Shown: positions 37,242-48,789 of the stretch, in pieces
Layout: each line of letters begins with the position of its first letter
Position numbering within the stretch: position 1 is the first letter of the stretch
Assembly: GCA_903828535.1 (NCBI GenBank)
Contig: CAIKMN010000031.1
Coordinates: forward strand, 124,001 to 188,000
DNA: 64,000 nt
From: an uncultured Curvibacter sp.
GTDB taxonomy: Bacteria; Pseudomonadota; Gammaproteobacteria; Burkholderiales; Burkholderiaceae_C
Reading direction: 5' to 3'
The notes under the pieces: model-generated
The model's input: only the letters and a program-made list of their open reading frames with translations
What the model was told of the DNA's origin: nothing
The model's database searches: none
Position numbers and translations under genes: made by a program

Positions 37242-37242
<1 letters not shown>
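36142..37242 (-). CDS. thiO: Glycine oxidase ThiO
   Basis: ThiO (366 aa) is an FAD enzyme of the DAO family that oxidises glycine to dehydroglycine for ThiG. The FAD fold IGIAGAGLVGRLLAWQL is near residue 15, AAGMLSPLAE matches the ThiO hallmark, and RVYLVPR and GLFRHGWLLAPA occur in the C-terminal half. No thiH is seen in the window, which suggests the oxygen-dependent route. A duplicated HGQQ unit (HGQQVHGQQ) lies near residue 50. ATG 37242 overlaps the thiC stop by one base (TGATG). Confidence 0.92.
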
Positions 37243-39467
<2,225 letters not shown>

Positions 39468-39490
39468 TTATTTGTTAACTTGGAGATGCA

Positions 39491-39781
39491 ATGAACCTTC
39501 GTCCTCTGCACGATCGCGTGATCGTCAAACGCCTCGAACTCGAAACCAAAACCGCCTCCGGCATCGTCATTCCTGACAACGCCGCCGAGAAACCCGACCA
39601 AGGCGAAGTCTTGGCCGTCGGTCCTGGCAAGAAAAACGACAAGGGCGACGTCAGCCCCATGGCCGTCAAAGTCGGCGACCGTGTGTTGTTCGGCAAGTAC
39701 AGCGGCCAAACCGTCAAGATCAACGGCGATGAGCTGCTGGTCATGAAGGAAGACGACCTGTTCGCAGTCGTCGAAAAATAA
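39491..39781 (+). CDS. groES: Co-chaperonin GroES
   Basis: GroES (96 aa) caps the GroEL chamber. It begins [16 protein letters not shown] and holds the mobile loop [17 protein letters not shown], the conserved [10 protein letters not shown] and VLFGKYSGQ. The Shine-Dalgarno GGAG lies 5 nt before the ATG. It is followed by groEL after 40 bp. Confidence 0.98.
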   Translation: MNLRPLHDRVIVKRLELETKTASGIVIPDNAAEKPDQGEVLAVGPGKKNDKGDVSPMAVKVGDRVLFGKYSGQTVKINGDELLVMKEDDLFAVVEK

Positions 39782-39806
39782 TTTTTCATTTCATCAAATT
39801 ACCTAA

Positions 39807-41471
<1,665 letters not shown>

Positions 41472-41480
41472 TTCAGCCCC

Positions 41481-41539
41481 GCGGGTTCAACAACCCGCCA
41501 ATCCCCAAAACAAAAAGCCACCTTCGGGTGGCTTTTTTT
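41481..41539 (+). terminator. Intrinsic terminator of groESL, preceded by a second hairpin
   Basis: GCGGGTT-CAAC-AACCCGC (41481-41498) is followed by AGCCACC (41516-41522), a TTCG loop, GGTGGCT (41527-41533) and a T run to 41539. The A run before the second stem makes it usable from both strands. Confidence 0.95.
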
Positions 41540-41558
41540 ATGGCTTCAAAAAGAGCGG

Positions 41559-42830
41559 TTAAATCACGCCCAAGCCTTTGAGCCGAGACAGTTCATCGGC
41601 TGGTAAGGCCAACAACTCAGCCAGCACGGCTTCGGTGTGTTCGCCCAACATCGGTGGGGCATAACGGATGGGCAAACGCTCGCCGTCGATGCGGTAGGGC
41701 GGCGACATCACGTGGGTTTTGCCACCGCTGGCAAAAGGATGGGCTTGCTCGGTGACCAAACCGCCTTGTTGGGCGCGCTCTGATTGCAAGGCTTCGAGGA
41801 CCCCAAGCACCTCACCACAAGGAATTTGAGCGGCCTTCATGCGCGCCAACATCAAATTGCGGGGACGCGCTTTGATTTCTTTGATCAACTCGGGCACCAA
41901 GGTGTCGCGCACCTGGAGGCGACTCAAATTCGTTTTTAGATCGGGGTTATCGGCCAAGTCGGGGCGCTCAATCACCTCGCGGCAGAACCGCTCAAACTGG
42001 CTGTTGTTGCCCACCGCTATCACCATCGGCCCATCGGCTGCTTGAAACACGCCGTAAGGCACGATGGTCGGGTGTTCATTGCCGTAGCGCAGCGGCTCTT
42101 GCTGGTGCAACAAGGCTTCCAAGCCCACATACGTCGTCATCAGCAAACCCGTGTCAAACAACGCCATTTCGATGTGGCGGCCTTTGAATGCAGGTGCTTC
42201 TTGGCTGGCATCCCCTGCATTGACCTTCCCCATTTTTTGCTTTGCGGCTTGGCGCGCCTGCTCGCGCTCAAACAGGGCCGCCAAAATGGCTTGGGTGGCG
42301 TACATGCCGGTGAACATGTCGACCGCGGCCACGCCGAATTTGAGGGGTGGTTGGTTCACTTCGCCGTTCAAAGCCATCAGGCCAGCTTCGCCTTGCACCA
42401 CGATGTCGTAACCAGGCCGGGCGGCTTCGGGGCCGCTGCGGTTGTAACCTGAGATCGAGCAGTAAATCAGCTCCGGCTGAAGGGCTTGCAAATCGGCAAA
42501 GCCGAGGCCCATTTTGTCTACACCGCCAAACTTAAAATTTTGCAACACCACATCGGATTGCTTGGCCAACTCGCGCACGATGTGCTGGCCTTCAGGCGTT
42601 TGTAGATCCACTGTGACCGAGCGCTTGTTGCGGTTGGCGCTGGCGTAATAGGCGGTTTCGGTTTTGCCAATTTTGACGCCCCAATCGCGCATGTCGTCAC
42701 CGCGTTTGGGGTGTTCAATTTTGATGACATCGGCGCCAAAATCGCCCAGTGCTTGGGCGCACATGGGGCCGGCCAAAACGCGAGACAGGTCCAAGACCCG
42801 CACGCCCTGCAAGGGTAAATGAACGCTCAA
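41559..42830 (-). CDS. Family III (CaiB/BaiF) acyl-CoA transferase
   Basis: This 423-residue class III CoA-transferase moves CoA between carboxylic acids through an aspartyl-CoA intermediate. LDLSRVLAGPMCAQALGDFGA at the start (read in parts), ANRNKRSVTVDL and PGYDIVVQGEAGLM, with the catalytic Asp, identify the family. The CoA donor and acceptor cannot be told. The only fitting start is TTG 42830, 11 bp after the CBS-protein stop; an ATG does not exist in frame at that place. A short repeat-like insert (QAAKQKMGKVNAGDASQ) is seen near residue 200. Confidence 0.85.
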   Translation of the reverse strand: MSVHLPLQGVRVLDLSRVLAGPMCAQALGDFGADVIKIEHPKRGDDMRDWGVKIGKTETAYYASANRNKRSVTVDLQTPEGQHIVRELAKQSDVVLQNFKFGGVDKMGLGFADLQALQPELIYCSISGYNRSGPEAARPGYDIVVQGEAGLMALNGEVNQPPLKFGVAAVDMFTGMYATQAILAALFEREQARQAAKQKMGKVNAGDASQEAPAFKGRHIEMALFDTGLLMTTYVGLEALLHQQEPLRYGNEHPTIVPYGVFQAADGPMVIAVGNNSQFERFCREVIERPDLADNPDLKTNLSRLQVRDTLVPELIKEIKARPRNLMLARMKAAQIPCGEVLGVLEALQSERAQQGGLVTEQAHPFASGGKTHVMSPPYRIDGERLPIRYAPPMLGEHTEAVLAELLALPADELSRLKGLGVI

Positions 42831-42841
42831 ACCGAAGGCTC

Positions 42842-43291
42842 TTAATCGGTATTTTGTTCTTCAGGCCAATCGCGAATGTAGGCTTTGAGCATTTTGTTCT
42901 CAAAGTTTTGTGCATCCACCACGGCCTTGGCCACGTCGTAAAAACTAATCACGCCCATCAGCATGCCGTCGTGCATCACGGGCACATAGCGGGCGTGGCG
43001 CTCCAGCATCAAGCGGCGAACTTCATCGAGTTCTGTGGTGGGCTCGCAAGTTTGAGGTTGGTCGTCCATGGCGCTGCCGATGGTGGCCTCCCCCACCGAA
43101 CCGCCGTTTCTCACCACTGCCCGAATCACCTCGCGAAAAGTCAGCATGCCAGCCAACTTGCCGCGCGACATGATGACCAAAGAACCGATGTCTTTTTCCG
43201 CCATGAATTCTGCCGCCTTGGACAGCAGGTCTTCCGGGGACATGGTGAAAAGTGTGCCCCCTTTGACTCGAAGAATGTCACTGACTTGCAT
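42842..43291 (-). CDS. CBS-domain pair protein
   Basis: A 149-residue stand-alone protein with two CBS domains (about 7-65 and 75-135). Typical strands are GSLVIMSRGKLAGMLTFREVIRAV and RYVPVMHDGMLMGVISFYDVAK, given here in part. Such proteins bind adenine nucleotides and regulate partners. It lies just upstream of the CoA-transferase gene and is divergent from the sulfhydrylase gene. Confidence 0.88.
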   Translation of the reverse strand: MQVSDILRVKGGTLFTMSPEDLLSKAAEFMAEKDIGSLVIMSRGKLAGMLTFREVIRAVVRNGGSVGEATIGSAMDDQPQTCEPTTELDEVRRLMLERHARYVPVMHDGMLMGVISFYDVAKAVVDAQNFENKMLKAYIRDWPEEQNTD

Positions 43292-43384
43292 GGTCGTCTC
43301 CTGTGCGCCAAACAGCGCCTGTTAGGAATCGAAATATAGCCCACAATGAAGCTGTTTTGAGGTCCAGATTGAGAGGAAATCACC

Positions 43385-44704
43385 ATGCCCGGTTACGCTG
43401 ATCCCGGTTTTGACACCTTGGCGCTGCACGCAGGCGCCAGCCCCGACCCCACCACCGGCGCGCGCGTCACGCCCATCCACCTGAGCACCTCTTTTGTTTT
43501 TGAATCCAGTGACCATGCAGCGTCGCTTTTCAATTTAGAGCGCTCGGGCCACGTTTATTCGCGCATTTCTAACCCCACCACCGCGGTGTTGGAACAACGG
43601 GTCGCGGCTTTGGAAGGCGGCATTGGCGCGATTGCCACCGCCAGCGGCCAAGCCGCTTTGCACCTCAGCATCGCGACGCTCATGGGAGCGGGCGCCCACA
43701 TCGTGGCCTCCACCGCGCTCTATGGGGGTTCGCAAAATTTGTTGCATTACACCCTGCGGCGTTTTGGCATCGAGACCACCTTCGTGAAACCCGGCGACAT
43801 CGACGGCTGGCGCGCCGCCGTGCGGCCCAACACCAAGTTGTTTTTTGGCGAAACGGTCGGCAACCCCGGCTTGGACGTGTTGGACATCCCCACGGTTGCC
43901 GCCATTGCCCATGAAAACGGCGTCCCTCTTTTAGTGGACTCCACGCTGACATCGCCCTACCTGATTCAACCGCTGGCCTTGGGCGCTGACTTGGTCTACC
44001 ACTCGGCCACCAAATTTTTGTCGGGCCACGGCACCGTCATCGGCGGCGTGGTCGTGGACGGCGGCAGTTTCGATTGGGATGGCCCCGCCACCAACGGCCG
44101 CTTTGCCGAGTTGACCGAGTCTTATGCCGGTTTTCACAACATGGTGTTCAACGAAGAATCCAGCGTGGGGGCCTTTTTGCTGCGGGCCCGGCGTGAAGGC
44201 TTACGCGATTTCGGGGCATGCATGAGCCCCCACACGGCGTGGCTGATTTTGCAGGGCATTGAAACCCTGCCCCTGCGCATGGATCGCCACATGAGCAACA
44301 CCGAAAAAGTGGTGAACTTTTTGGCTGAGCACCCCTTTGTCGAGCGCGTTGGTCACCCGCTTTTGAGCAGCCACCCCAGCCATGAACTGGCCAAAAAATT
44401 GCTTCGTTTTGGTCCGCGCGGCGCCGGAGCCGTCTTCAGTTTTGACTTGAAAGGCAGCCGCGAACAAGGCAAAAAATTCATTGAAACGTTGAAGCTGTTC
44501 AGCCACTTGGCGAATGTAGGCGATTGCCGCTCTTTGGTGATTCACCCCGCCAGCACCACCCACTTCCGCATGGACGATGCGGCCCTGCGCAGCGCTGGCA
44601 TTGGGGCCGGCACCATCCGCTTGTCGATCGGTCTGGAAGACCCTGTTGACCTGATTGACGATTTGAAGCGCGCTTTAAAAGCCGCCGAAAAATCAAACCA
44701 CTGA
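43385..44704 (+). CDS. metY: O-acetylhomoserine/O-succinylhomoserine sulfhydrylase
   Basis: This 439-residue PLP enzyme of the Cys/Met metabolism family makes homocysteine directly from acylated homoserine and sulfide. The PLP lysine is Lys210 in HSATKFLSGHG. GHVYSRISNPTTAVLE, ATASGQAAL and HPASTTHF are family landmarks. The starting FDTLALHAGASPDPTTGARVTPI and the length (about 430) favour the MetY (O-acetylhomoserine) branch over MetB/MetZ, though the acyl donor is inferred. Confidence 0.9.
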   Translation: MPGYADPGFDTLALHAGASPDPTTGARVTPIHLSTSFVFESSDHAASLFNLERSGHVYSRISNPTTAVLEQRVAALEGGIGAIATASGQAALHLSIATLMGAGAHIVASTALYGGSQNLLHYTLRRFGIETTFVKPGDIDGWRAAVRPNTKLFFGETVGNPGLDVLDIPTVAAIAHENGVPLLVDSTLTSPYLIQPLALGADLVYHSATKFLSGHGTVIGGVVVDGGSFDWDGPATNGRFAELTESYAGFHNMVFNEESSVGAFLLRARREGLRDFGACMSPHTAWLILQGIETLPLRMDRHMSNTEKVVNFLAEHPFVERVGHPLLSSHPSHELAKKLLRFGPRGAGAVFSFDLKGSREQGKKFIETLKLFSHLANVGDCRSLVIHPASTTHFRMDDAALRSAGIGAGTIRLSIGLEDPVDLIDDLKRALKAAEKSNH

Positions 44705-44736
44705 ACTCAGACAGAACCAAGTTATCGGGGGTCTCC

Positions 44737-45573
44737 ATGTTTTTACAAGTCAACGGCGCCACCACCTACGCCTACACAGGCGGCAAAGCCTTCAACCCAG
44801 CACAGCCCACGGTCCTTTTTTTGCACGGGGTTTTGAACGACCACAGCGTTTGGATCTTGCAAAGCCGCTACCTCGCCCACCATGGTTGGAACGTCTTCGC
44901 GCTCGACCTGCCGGGCCATTGCCGCAGCCAAGGCGAAGCCCCTTCCACCGTCGAGGCTGCGGCCGATTTTGTGGTCGGGGTGATGGACGCCTTAGCGCCT
45001 TTGGGCGTTGAAAAGGTGGCCCTGGTGGGCCACAGCTGGGGTTCTTTGTATGGGCTGGAGGCCGCCAGCCGCGTGCCGGATCGGGTCAGCCACTTGGCGC
45101 TGATCGGCACTGCTTATCCGATGAAAGTGTCGCCCGCCTTGTTGGAAGCGTCATTGAACCAGCCCGAGCAAGCCATTCAAATGATCAATGTGTTCTCGCG
45201 AAGCACCTTGTGCTCACCCAATTCGTCTTTGGGGCCGGGCACTTGGGTGTTTGGCACCAGTGTGGCCTTGGGCCGAAAAGTGCTGCGCAGCAACCCCAAC
45301 GCCAATGTATTCCACCGAGGCTTCAGTGCCTGCAACGACTACAGCCACGGCTTGGAGGCGATGGCGCAGGTGACGGCTCCGGTGTTGTTCATCTTGGGCG
45401 AAAACGACCAAATGACGCTGCCCAAAGCGGCGGTCGGCCTGATCTCAGCAGCACAAAATCGACCTCAGATGGGGGCGAAAACCCAACTGGTTTCACTGCC
45501 GGTGGGCCACCATCAAATGACCGAAGACCCTGAGGGCACCTTGAACGCTTTGAAGGATTTTTTAACTGTTTGA
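44737..45573 (+). CDS. Alpha/beta hydrolase, serine type
   Basis: A 278-residue alpha/beta hydrolase with HGVLNDHSVW at the oxyanion loop, Ser100 in GHSWGS as nucleophile, LGENDQMT as the acid region and GHHQMTEDP with the catalytic His. It resembles small esterases or acyl hydrolases of the MhpC type; the substrate is unknown. It follows metY by 32 bp on the same strand and may be cotranscribed. Its end overlaps the convergent YihY gene by 12 bp. Confidence 0.8.
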   Translation: MFLQVNGATTYAYTGGKAFNPAQPTVLFLHGVLNDHSVWILQSRYLAHHGWNVFALDLPGHCRSQGEAPSTVEAAADFVVGVMDALAPLGVEKVALVGHSWGSLYGLEAASRVPDRVSHLALIGTAYPMKVSPALLEASLNQPEQAIQMINVFSRSTLCSPNSSLGPGTWVFGTSVALGRKVLRSNPNANVFHRGFSACNDYSHGLEAMAQVTAPVLFILGENDQMTLPKAAVGLISAAQNRPQMGAKTQLVSLPVGHHQMTEDPEGTLNALKDFLTV

Positions 45574-46881
45574 CGCTGGCAACAACACCTGGGCCAAGGT
45601 GGTTTTGCCTTCGTCCCAACCGGCCAAGTGCCAAACGGGAGCCAAAGCACCTTCTGGCTTGAAGAGCAGGGCTTCTAACAAAGGACTCAAGGGCACTTGT
45701 GAGGGCTCCACCAAGATCACCCAGCGGGGTTCTTGGTGGCGTTGAGCGCCCACCACGTCATCGGTTTCGTTCAGAGTGGCCACCCAATCGAGCTCCCGCA
45801 GGCGTTCTGTCACCAACTCCAACTGGCCTAAATCCAAATCAAATCGGGTGGTCAATTCGGTACTGGTGAGGCCCTTTTGGGGTGTTTGGCGTGCGGTTTG
45901 CAAAGCTTGTAAGAGCGTCAATGCCAACTCCAATGGCCAAGCCTGAGATTTCAAACGGGGTTTTTCAGGCTGCAACAAGAAGGGCAGGTAGGCGGCCAAC
46001 TCCGCCCCCAGCAAGACGACCATCCAAGCCACATAGATCCAAACCAACAAAATAGGCACGGCGGCAAAAGCCCCATAAATCAACGAATAGGTGGGGACTT
46101 TGAGTAAGTAGTAGCCCAAAATATGCTTCGCCAATTCCAGGCCCAAGCCGACAAAAAAGCCGCCCGCCCAAGCATCACGCCAGCGCACATAGGTGTTGGG
46201 CACATACTTAAACAAGCAAGCCATGCCGCCAGACAACATCAAAATGCTCAAGGGGTCGAGCCACCACTGAGGCGAAGCGTGCGCACTGCTTGCACTTGCG
46301 CTGGCACTTGCGCTTGCGCCCCCATTCAAACCGCTGAGGCCATGGAGACTGCTCGGCAGACTCAGGCCCAATTCCGCCCCCCAATCCCGGGTCCAGCCCA
46401 AAACCGAGGTGGTGGCAAACAACGTGAAGGCCAAGAGCAAAGGTCCCAAGGTCAGAACGGCCCAGTAAACAAGCACCCTTTTGCCCCAGCTGCGTGCATG
46501 TTGCACGCGCCAAATGGCGTTCAGCGTCCCATCAATGGTCATGACCAGGCTCAAAACCGTGACCGTGAAAGCCGCAAAACCGGCCAATCCCAAGCCGCTG
46601 GCTTTGGCGGAAAACTGCGTGATGGCCCCCATGACCGGCTTGATAATCGAGTCGGGCACCAAACTGGTCAGCAGCCAATGCTGCAAAGTGGCCTCCACTT
46701 GGGAAAACACAGGGAAGGCCGTGAACAGGGCCAAGACCACGGTCACCAAGGGCACCAGCGCCAGCACCGTGGTGAAGGTCAAGCTGCTGGCGGTTAAACC
46801 CAAGCGGTCTTCTTGAAAGCGGTCCGCCAAACTTTGCAGGGCTTTGAAGAATGGATTTGTTTTGAATGAAAAAGCAGGCAT
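45562..46881 (-). CDS. YihY/BrkB-family inner-membrane protein with winged-helix-like tail
   Basis: This 439-residue protein has about six transmembrane helices and the YihY/virulence factor BrkB signatures FTTVLALVPLVTVVLA, YVPNTYVRWRDAWAGG and YGAFAAVPILLVWIYVAW. The function of the family is unresolved. A cytoplasmic C-terminal region of about 130 residues holds a helix-turn-helix-like LTSTELTTRFDLDLGQLELV segment. The loop at about residue 190 carries an Ala-Ser repeat expansion. Start ATG 46881; the frame upstream is not conserved. Divergent from the DUF2069 gene with 21 bp between. Confidence 0.87.
   Translation of the reverse strand: MPAFSFKTNPFFKALQSLADRFQEDRLGLTASSLTFTTVLALVPLVTVVLALFTAFPVFSQVEATLQHWLLTSLVPDSIIKPVMGAITQFSAKASGLGLAGFAAFTVTVLSLVMTIDGTLNAIWRVQHARSWGKRVLVYWAVLTLGPLLLAFTLFATTSVLGWTRDWGAELGLSLPSSLHGLSGLNGGASASASASASSAHASPQWWLDPLSILMLSGGMACLFKYVPNTYVRWRDAWAGGFFVGLGLELAKHILGYYLLKVPTYSLIYGAFAAVPILLVWIYVAWMVVLLGAELAAYLPFLLQPEKPRLKSQAWPLELALTLLQALQTARQTPQKGLTSTELTTRFDLDLGQLELVTERLRELDWVATLNETDDVVGAQRHQEPRWVILVEPSQVPLSPLLEALLFKPEGALAPVWHLAGWDEGKTTLAQVLLPASNS
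46292..46318 (-). repeat. 12-bp tandem repeat encoding Ala-Ser in the YihY-family gene
   Basis: Two copies of GCACTTGCGCTG/T with a partial third encode the ASASASAS loop between transmembrane segments. Confidence 0.85.
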
Positions 46882-46902
46882 GACCGGTATGATGCCACCG
46901 CT

Positions 46903-47355
46903 ATGAACGTTCATCTCAACCCACAACAAACCGTTATTTGGAGCCGGCGCTTGGCTGTCGCCAGCCTGATGGGTTTGATTGGACTTAGCTTGGCCTGGGA
47001 ACTGGTGCTGGCCCCGTTGCGGCCCGGCGGCTCTTGGCTGGTGCTCAAAGCCCTGCCCCTGTGCTTGCCTTTGGCTGGTTTGCTGAAAAACCGCATGTAC
47101 ACCTACCGCTGGGTCAGCTTGGTCGTTTGGCTTTATTTCATCGAAGGGGTGGTGCGCGCCTACGGCGATCCTTGGCCCAGCAATGCCTTGGCGGGGCTTG
47201 AAATTGCACTTTGCCTCAGCCTCTTCACCGCGGCCGCCCTGCATGTGCGGTTGCGGCTCTATCACGCCGACCAAGTTGGTTTGGGCGATAAAACCAGCCT
47301 TTCAAAATCCAGCCACGTTTCTGGAACAGGCACCGAGGCTTCCCCCCACCTTTGA
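46903..47355 (+). CDS. DUF2069 membrane protein
   Basis: A 150-residue inner-membrane protein of the DUF2069 family with four hydrophobic helices; KNRMYTYRWVSLVVWLYFIEG and the RAYGDPWPS loop are typical. The C-terminal 25 residues are polar and variable. No function is known. It lies 6 bp before the FAD oxidase gene and is probably cotranscribed with it. Confidence 0.85.
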   Translation: MNVHLNPQQTVIWSRRLAVASLMGLIGLSLAWELVLAPLRPGGSWLVLKALPLCLPLAGLLKNRMYTYRWVSLVVWLYFIEGVVRAYGDPWPSNALAGLEIALCLSLFTAAALHVRLRLYHADQVGLGDKTSLSKSSHVSGTGTEASPHL

Positions 47356-47361
47356 ATCACC

Positions 47362-48789
47362 ATGCCGGCATTCACCTCGCTGCTCAACACCCTGCGGGCC
47401 TTGCTGGGCCCTGCCCATGTGTTGACCTCAGCAAAGGGCGATGACCTCTTGGCGTATGAGCAGGATTGGCGAAAACGGGCCCAAGGCCGAGCGCTGGCCG
47501 TCGTTCGTCCTGGCAGCACTTTGGAAGTGGCGGCGGTTGTCAAAGCCTGCGCCGCTGAAGGCGTTTCGATCGTGCCGCAAGGGGGCAACACCGGGCTGGC
47601 TGTCGGCAGCGTCCCGGATGGCAGCGGCGAACAAATTGTCTTGAGTTTGCGCCGTCTGAACGCCATTCGCCATTTGGACGCGGCCAATTTGACGCTCACC
47701 GTCGAAGCGGGTTGCATCTTACAAACCGTGCAAGCGGCGGCGGCTCAAGCCGGTTTTTTGTTTCCCTTGTCACTCGCGTCCGAGGGCAGTTGCACCGTGG
47801 GTGGCAACCTCGCCACCAATGCGGGGGGAACCCAAGTGCTGCGATATGGCAATGCGCGCGAACTTTGCCTGGGTTTGGAGGTCGTGACCGCCACCGGTGA
47901 AATTTGGAGCGGCCTTTCGGGCCTGCGCAAAGACAACACGGGTTACGACCTGCGCGATTTGTTCATCGGCAGCGAAGGCACGCTGGGCATCATGACGGCG
48001 GCCACGCTCAAACTCTTTCCCCAACCCGCCGCGACCTTGACGGCTTGGGCCACGGTGGCCTCTGTGGACGCCGCCGTGGTCTTGCTGGGTATGGCCCAAC
48101 GCCGATTGGGATCCGCACTCACGGGCTTTGAAGTCATGAATGGGTTGTCCCTGAGCTTGGTCGCCAAGCACTTACCTCCACTGCAGGTGCCCTTTTTAGG
48201 TTCGCCTTACGCCGTGCTGTTGGAGACCTCGGATGCTGAATCCATGGCCCATGCGCAGGCCCAGTTTGAGTCCCTCATGACCGAGGCCCTCGCGCAAGGC
48301 GTGGTGCAAGACGCGGTGGTGGCGCAGTCTTTGGCGCAAGCGCAAAACCTCTGGCAGGTGCGGGAAAATATTTCATTGGCGCAGTCGCAAGAGGGACTGA
48401 ACATCAAGCACGACATCAGTGTGCCGGTGTCGCACATCCCGGCATTCGTGGCCAAGACCCATGCGCTTTTGGCCAGTGAAGTCCCGGGCGTCCGGCTCGT
48501 CACCTTTGGGCATTTGGGCGACGGTAATTTGCACTACAACGTGCAAGCCCCCGAAGGCGTCGATGCGGCGGTTTTTTTGCTTGAGCAAGAAGCCTCGATC
48601 AATGCGCTGGTCTATGAGCAGGTGAGTCAATTTGGCGGGTCCATTTCTGCTGAACACGGCATCGGCTCGCTCAAGGTAGCGGCTCTGGCGCAGCACAAAT
48701 CACCGGTGGCACTGAACCTGATGCGCAGCATCAAAGCCGCACTGGACCCCGACAACCGACTGAATCCAGGCCGTGTTTTGAGCCTTTAA
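47362..48789 (+). CDS. FAD-linked oxidase of the GlcD/D-2-hydroxyacid dehydrogenase family
   Basis: A 475-residue flavoprotein with an FAD_binding_4 domain (IVPQGGNTGLAVGSVPD, GGTQVLRYGNARELCLG, FIGSEGTLGIMTAATLKL) and an FAD-oxidase C-terminal domain. The latter includes the metal-binding FGHLGDGNLHYN and AEHGIGSLK. These belong to enzymes that oxidise D-lactate, glycolate or D-2-hydroxyglutarate; the substrate here cannot be fixed. No glcE or glcF lies beside it, so a stand-alone enzyme is likely. The 3' end overlaps the convergent cytochrome gene by 4 bp. Confidence 0.88.
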   Translation: MPAFTSLLNTLRALLGPAHVLTSAKGDDLLAYEQDWRKRAQGRALAVVRPGSTLEVAAVVKACAAEGVSIVPQGGNTGLAVGSVPDGSGEQIVLSLRRLNAIRHLDAANLTLTVEAGCILQTVQAAAAQAGFLFPLSLASEGSCTVGGNLATNAGGTQVLRYGNARELCLGLEVVTATGEIWSGLSGLRKDNTGYDLRDLFIGSEGTLGIMTAATLKLFPQPAATLTAWATVASVDAAVVLLGMAQRRLGSALTGFEVMNGLSLSLVAKHLPPLQVPFLGSPYAVLLETSDAESMAHAQAQFESLMTEALAQGVVQDAVVAQSLAQAQNLWQVRENISLAQSQEGLNIKHDISVPVSHIPAFVAKTHALLASEVPGVRLVTFGHLGDGNLHYNVQAPEGVDAAVFLLEQEASINALVYEQVSQFGGSISAEHGIGSLKVAALAQHKSPVALNLMRSIKAALDPDNRLNPGRVLSL

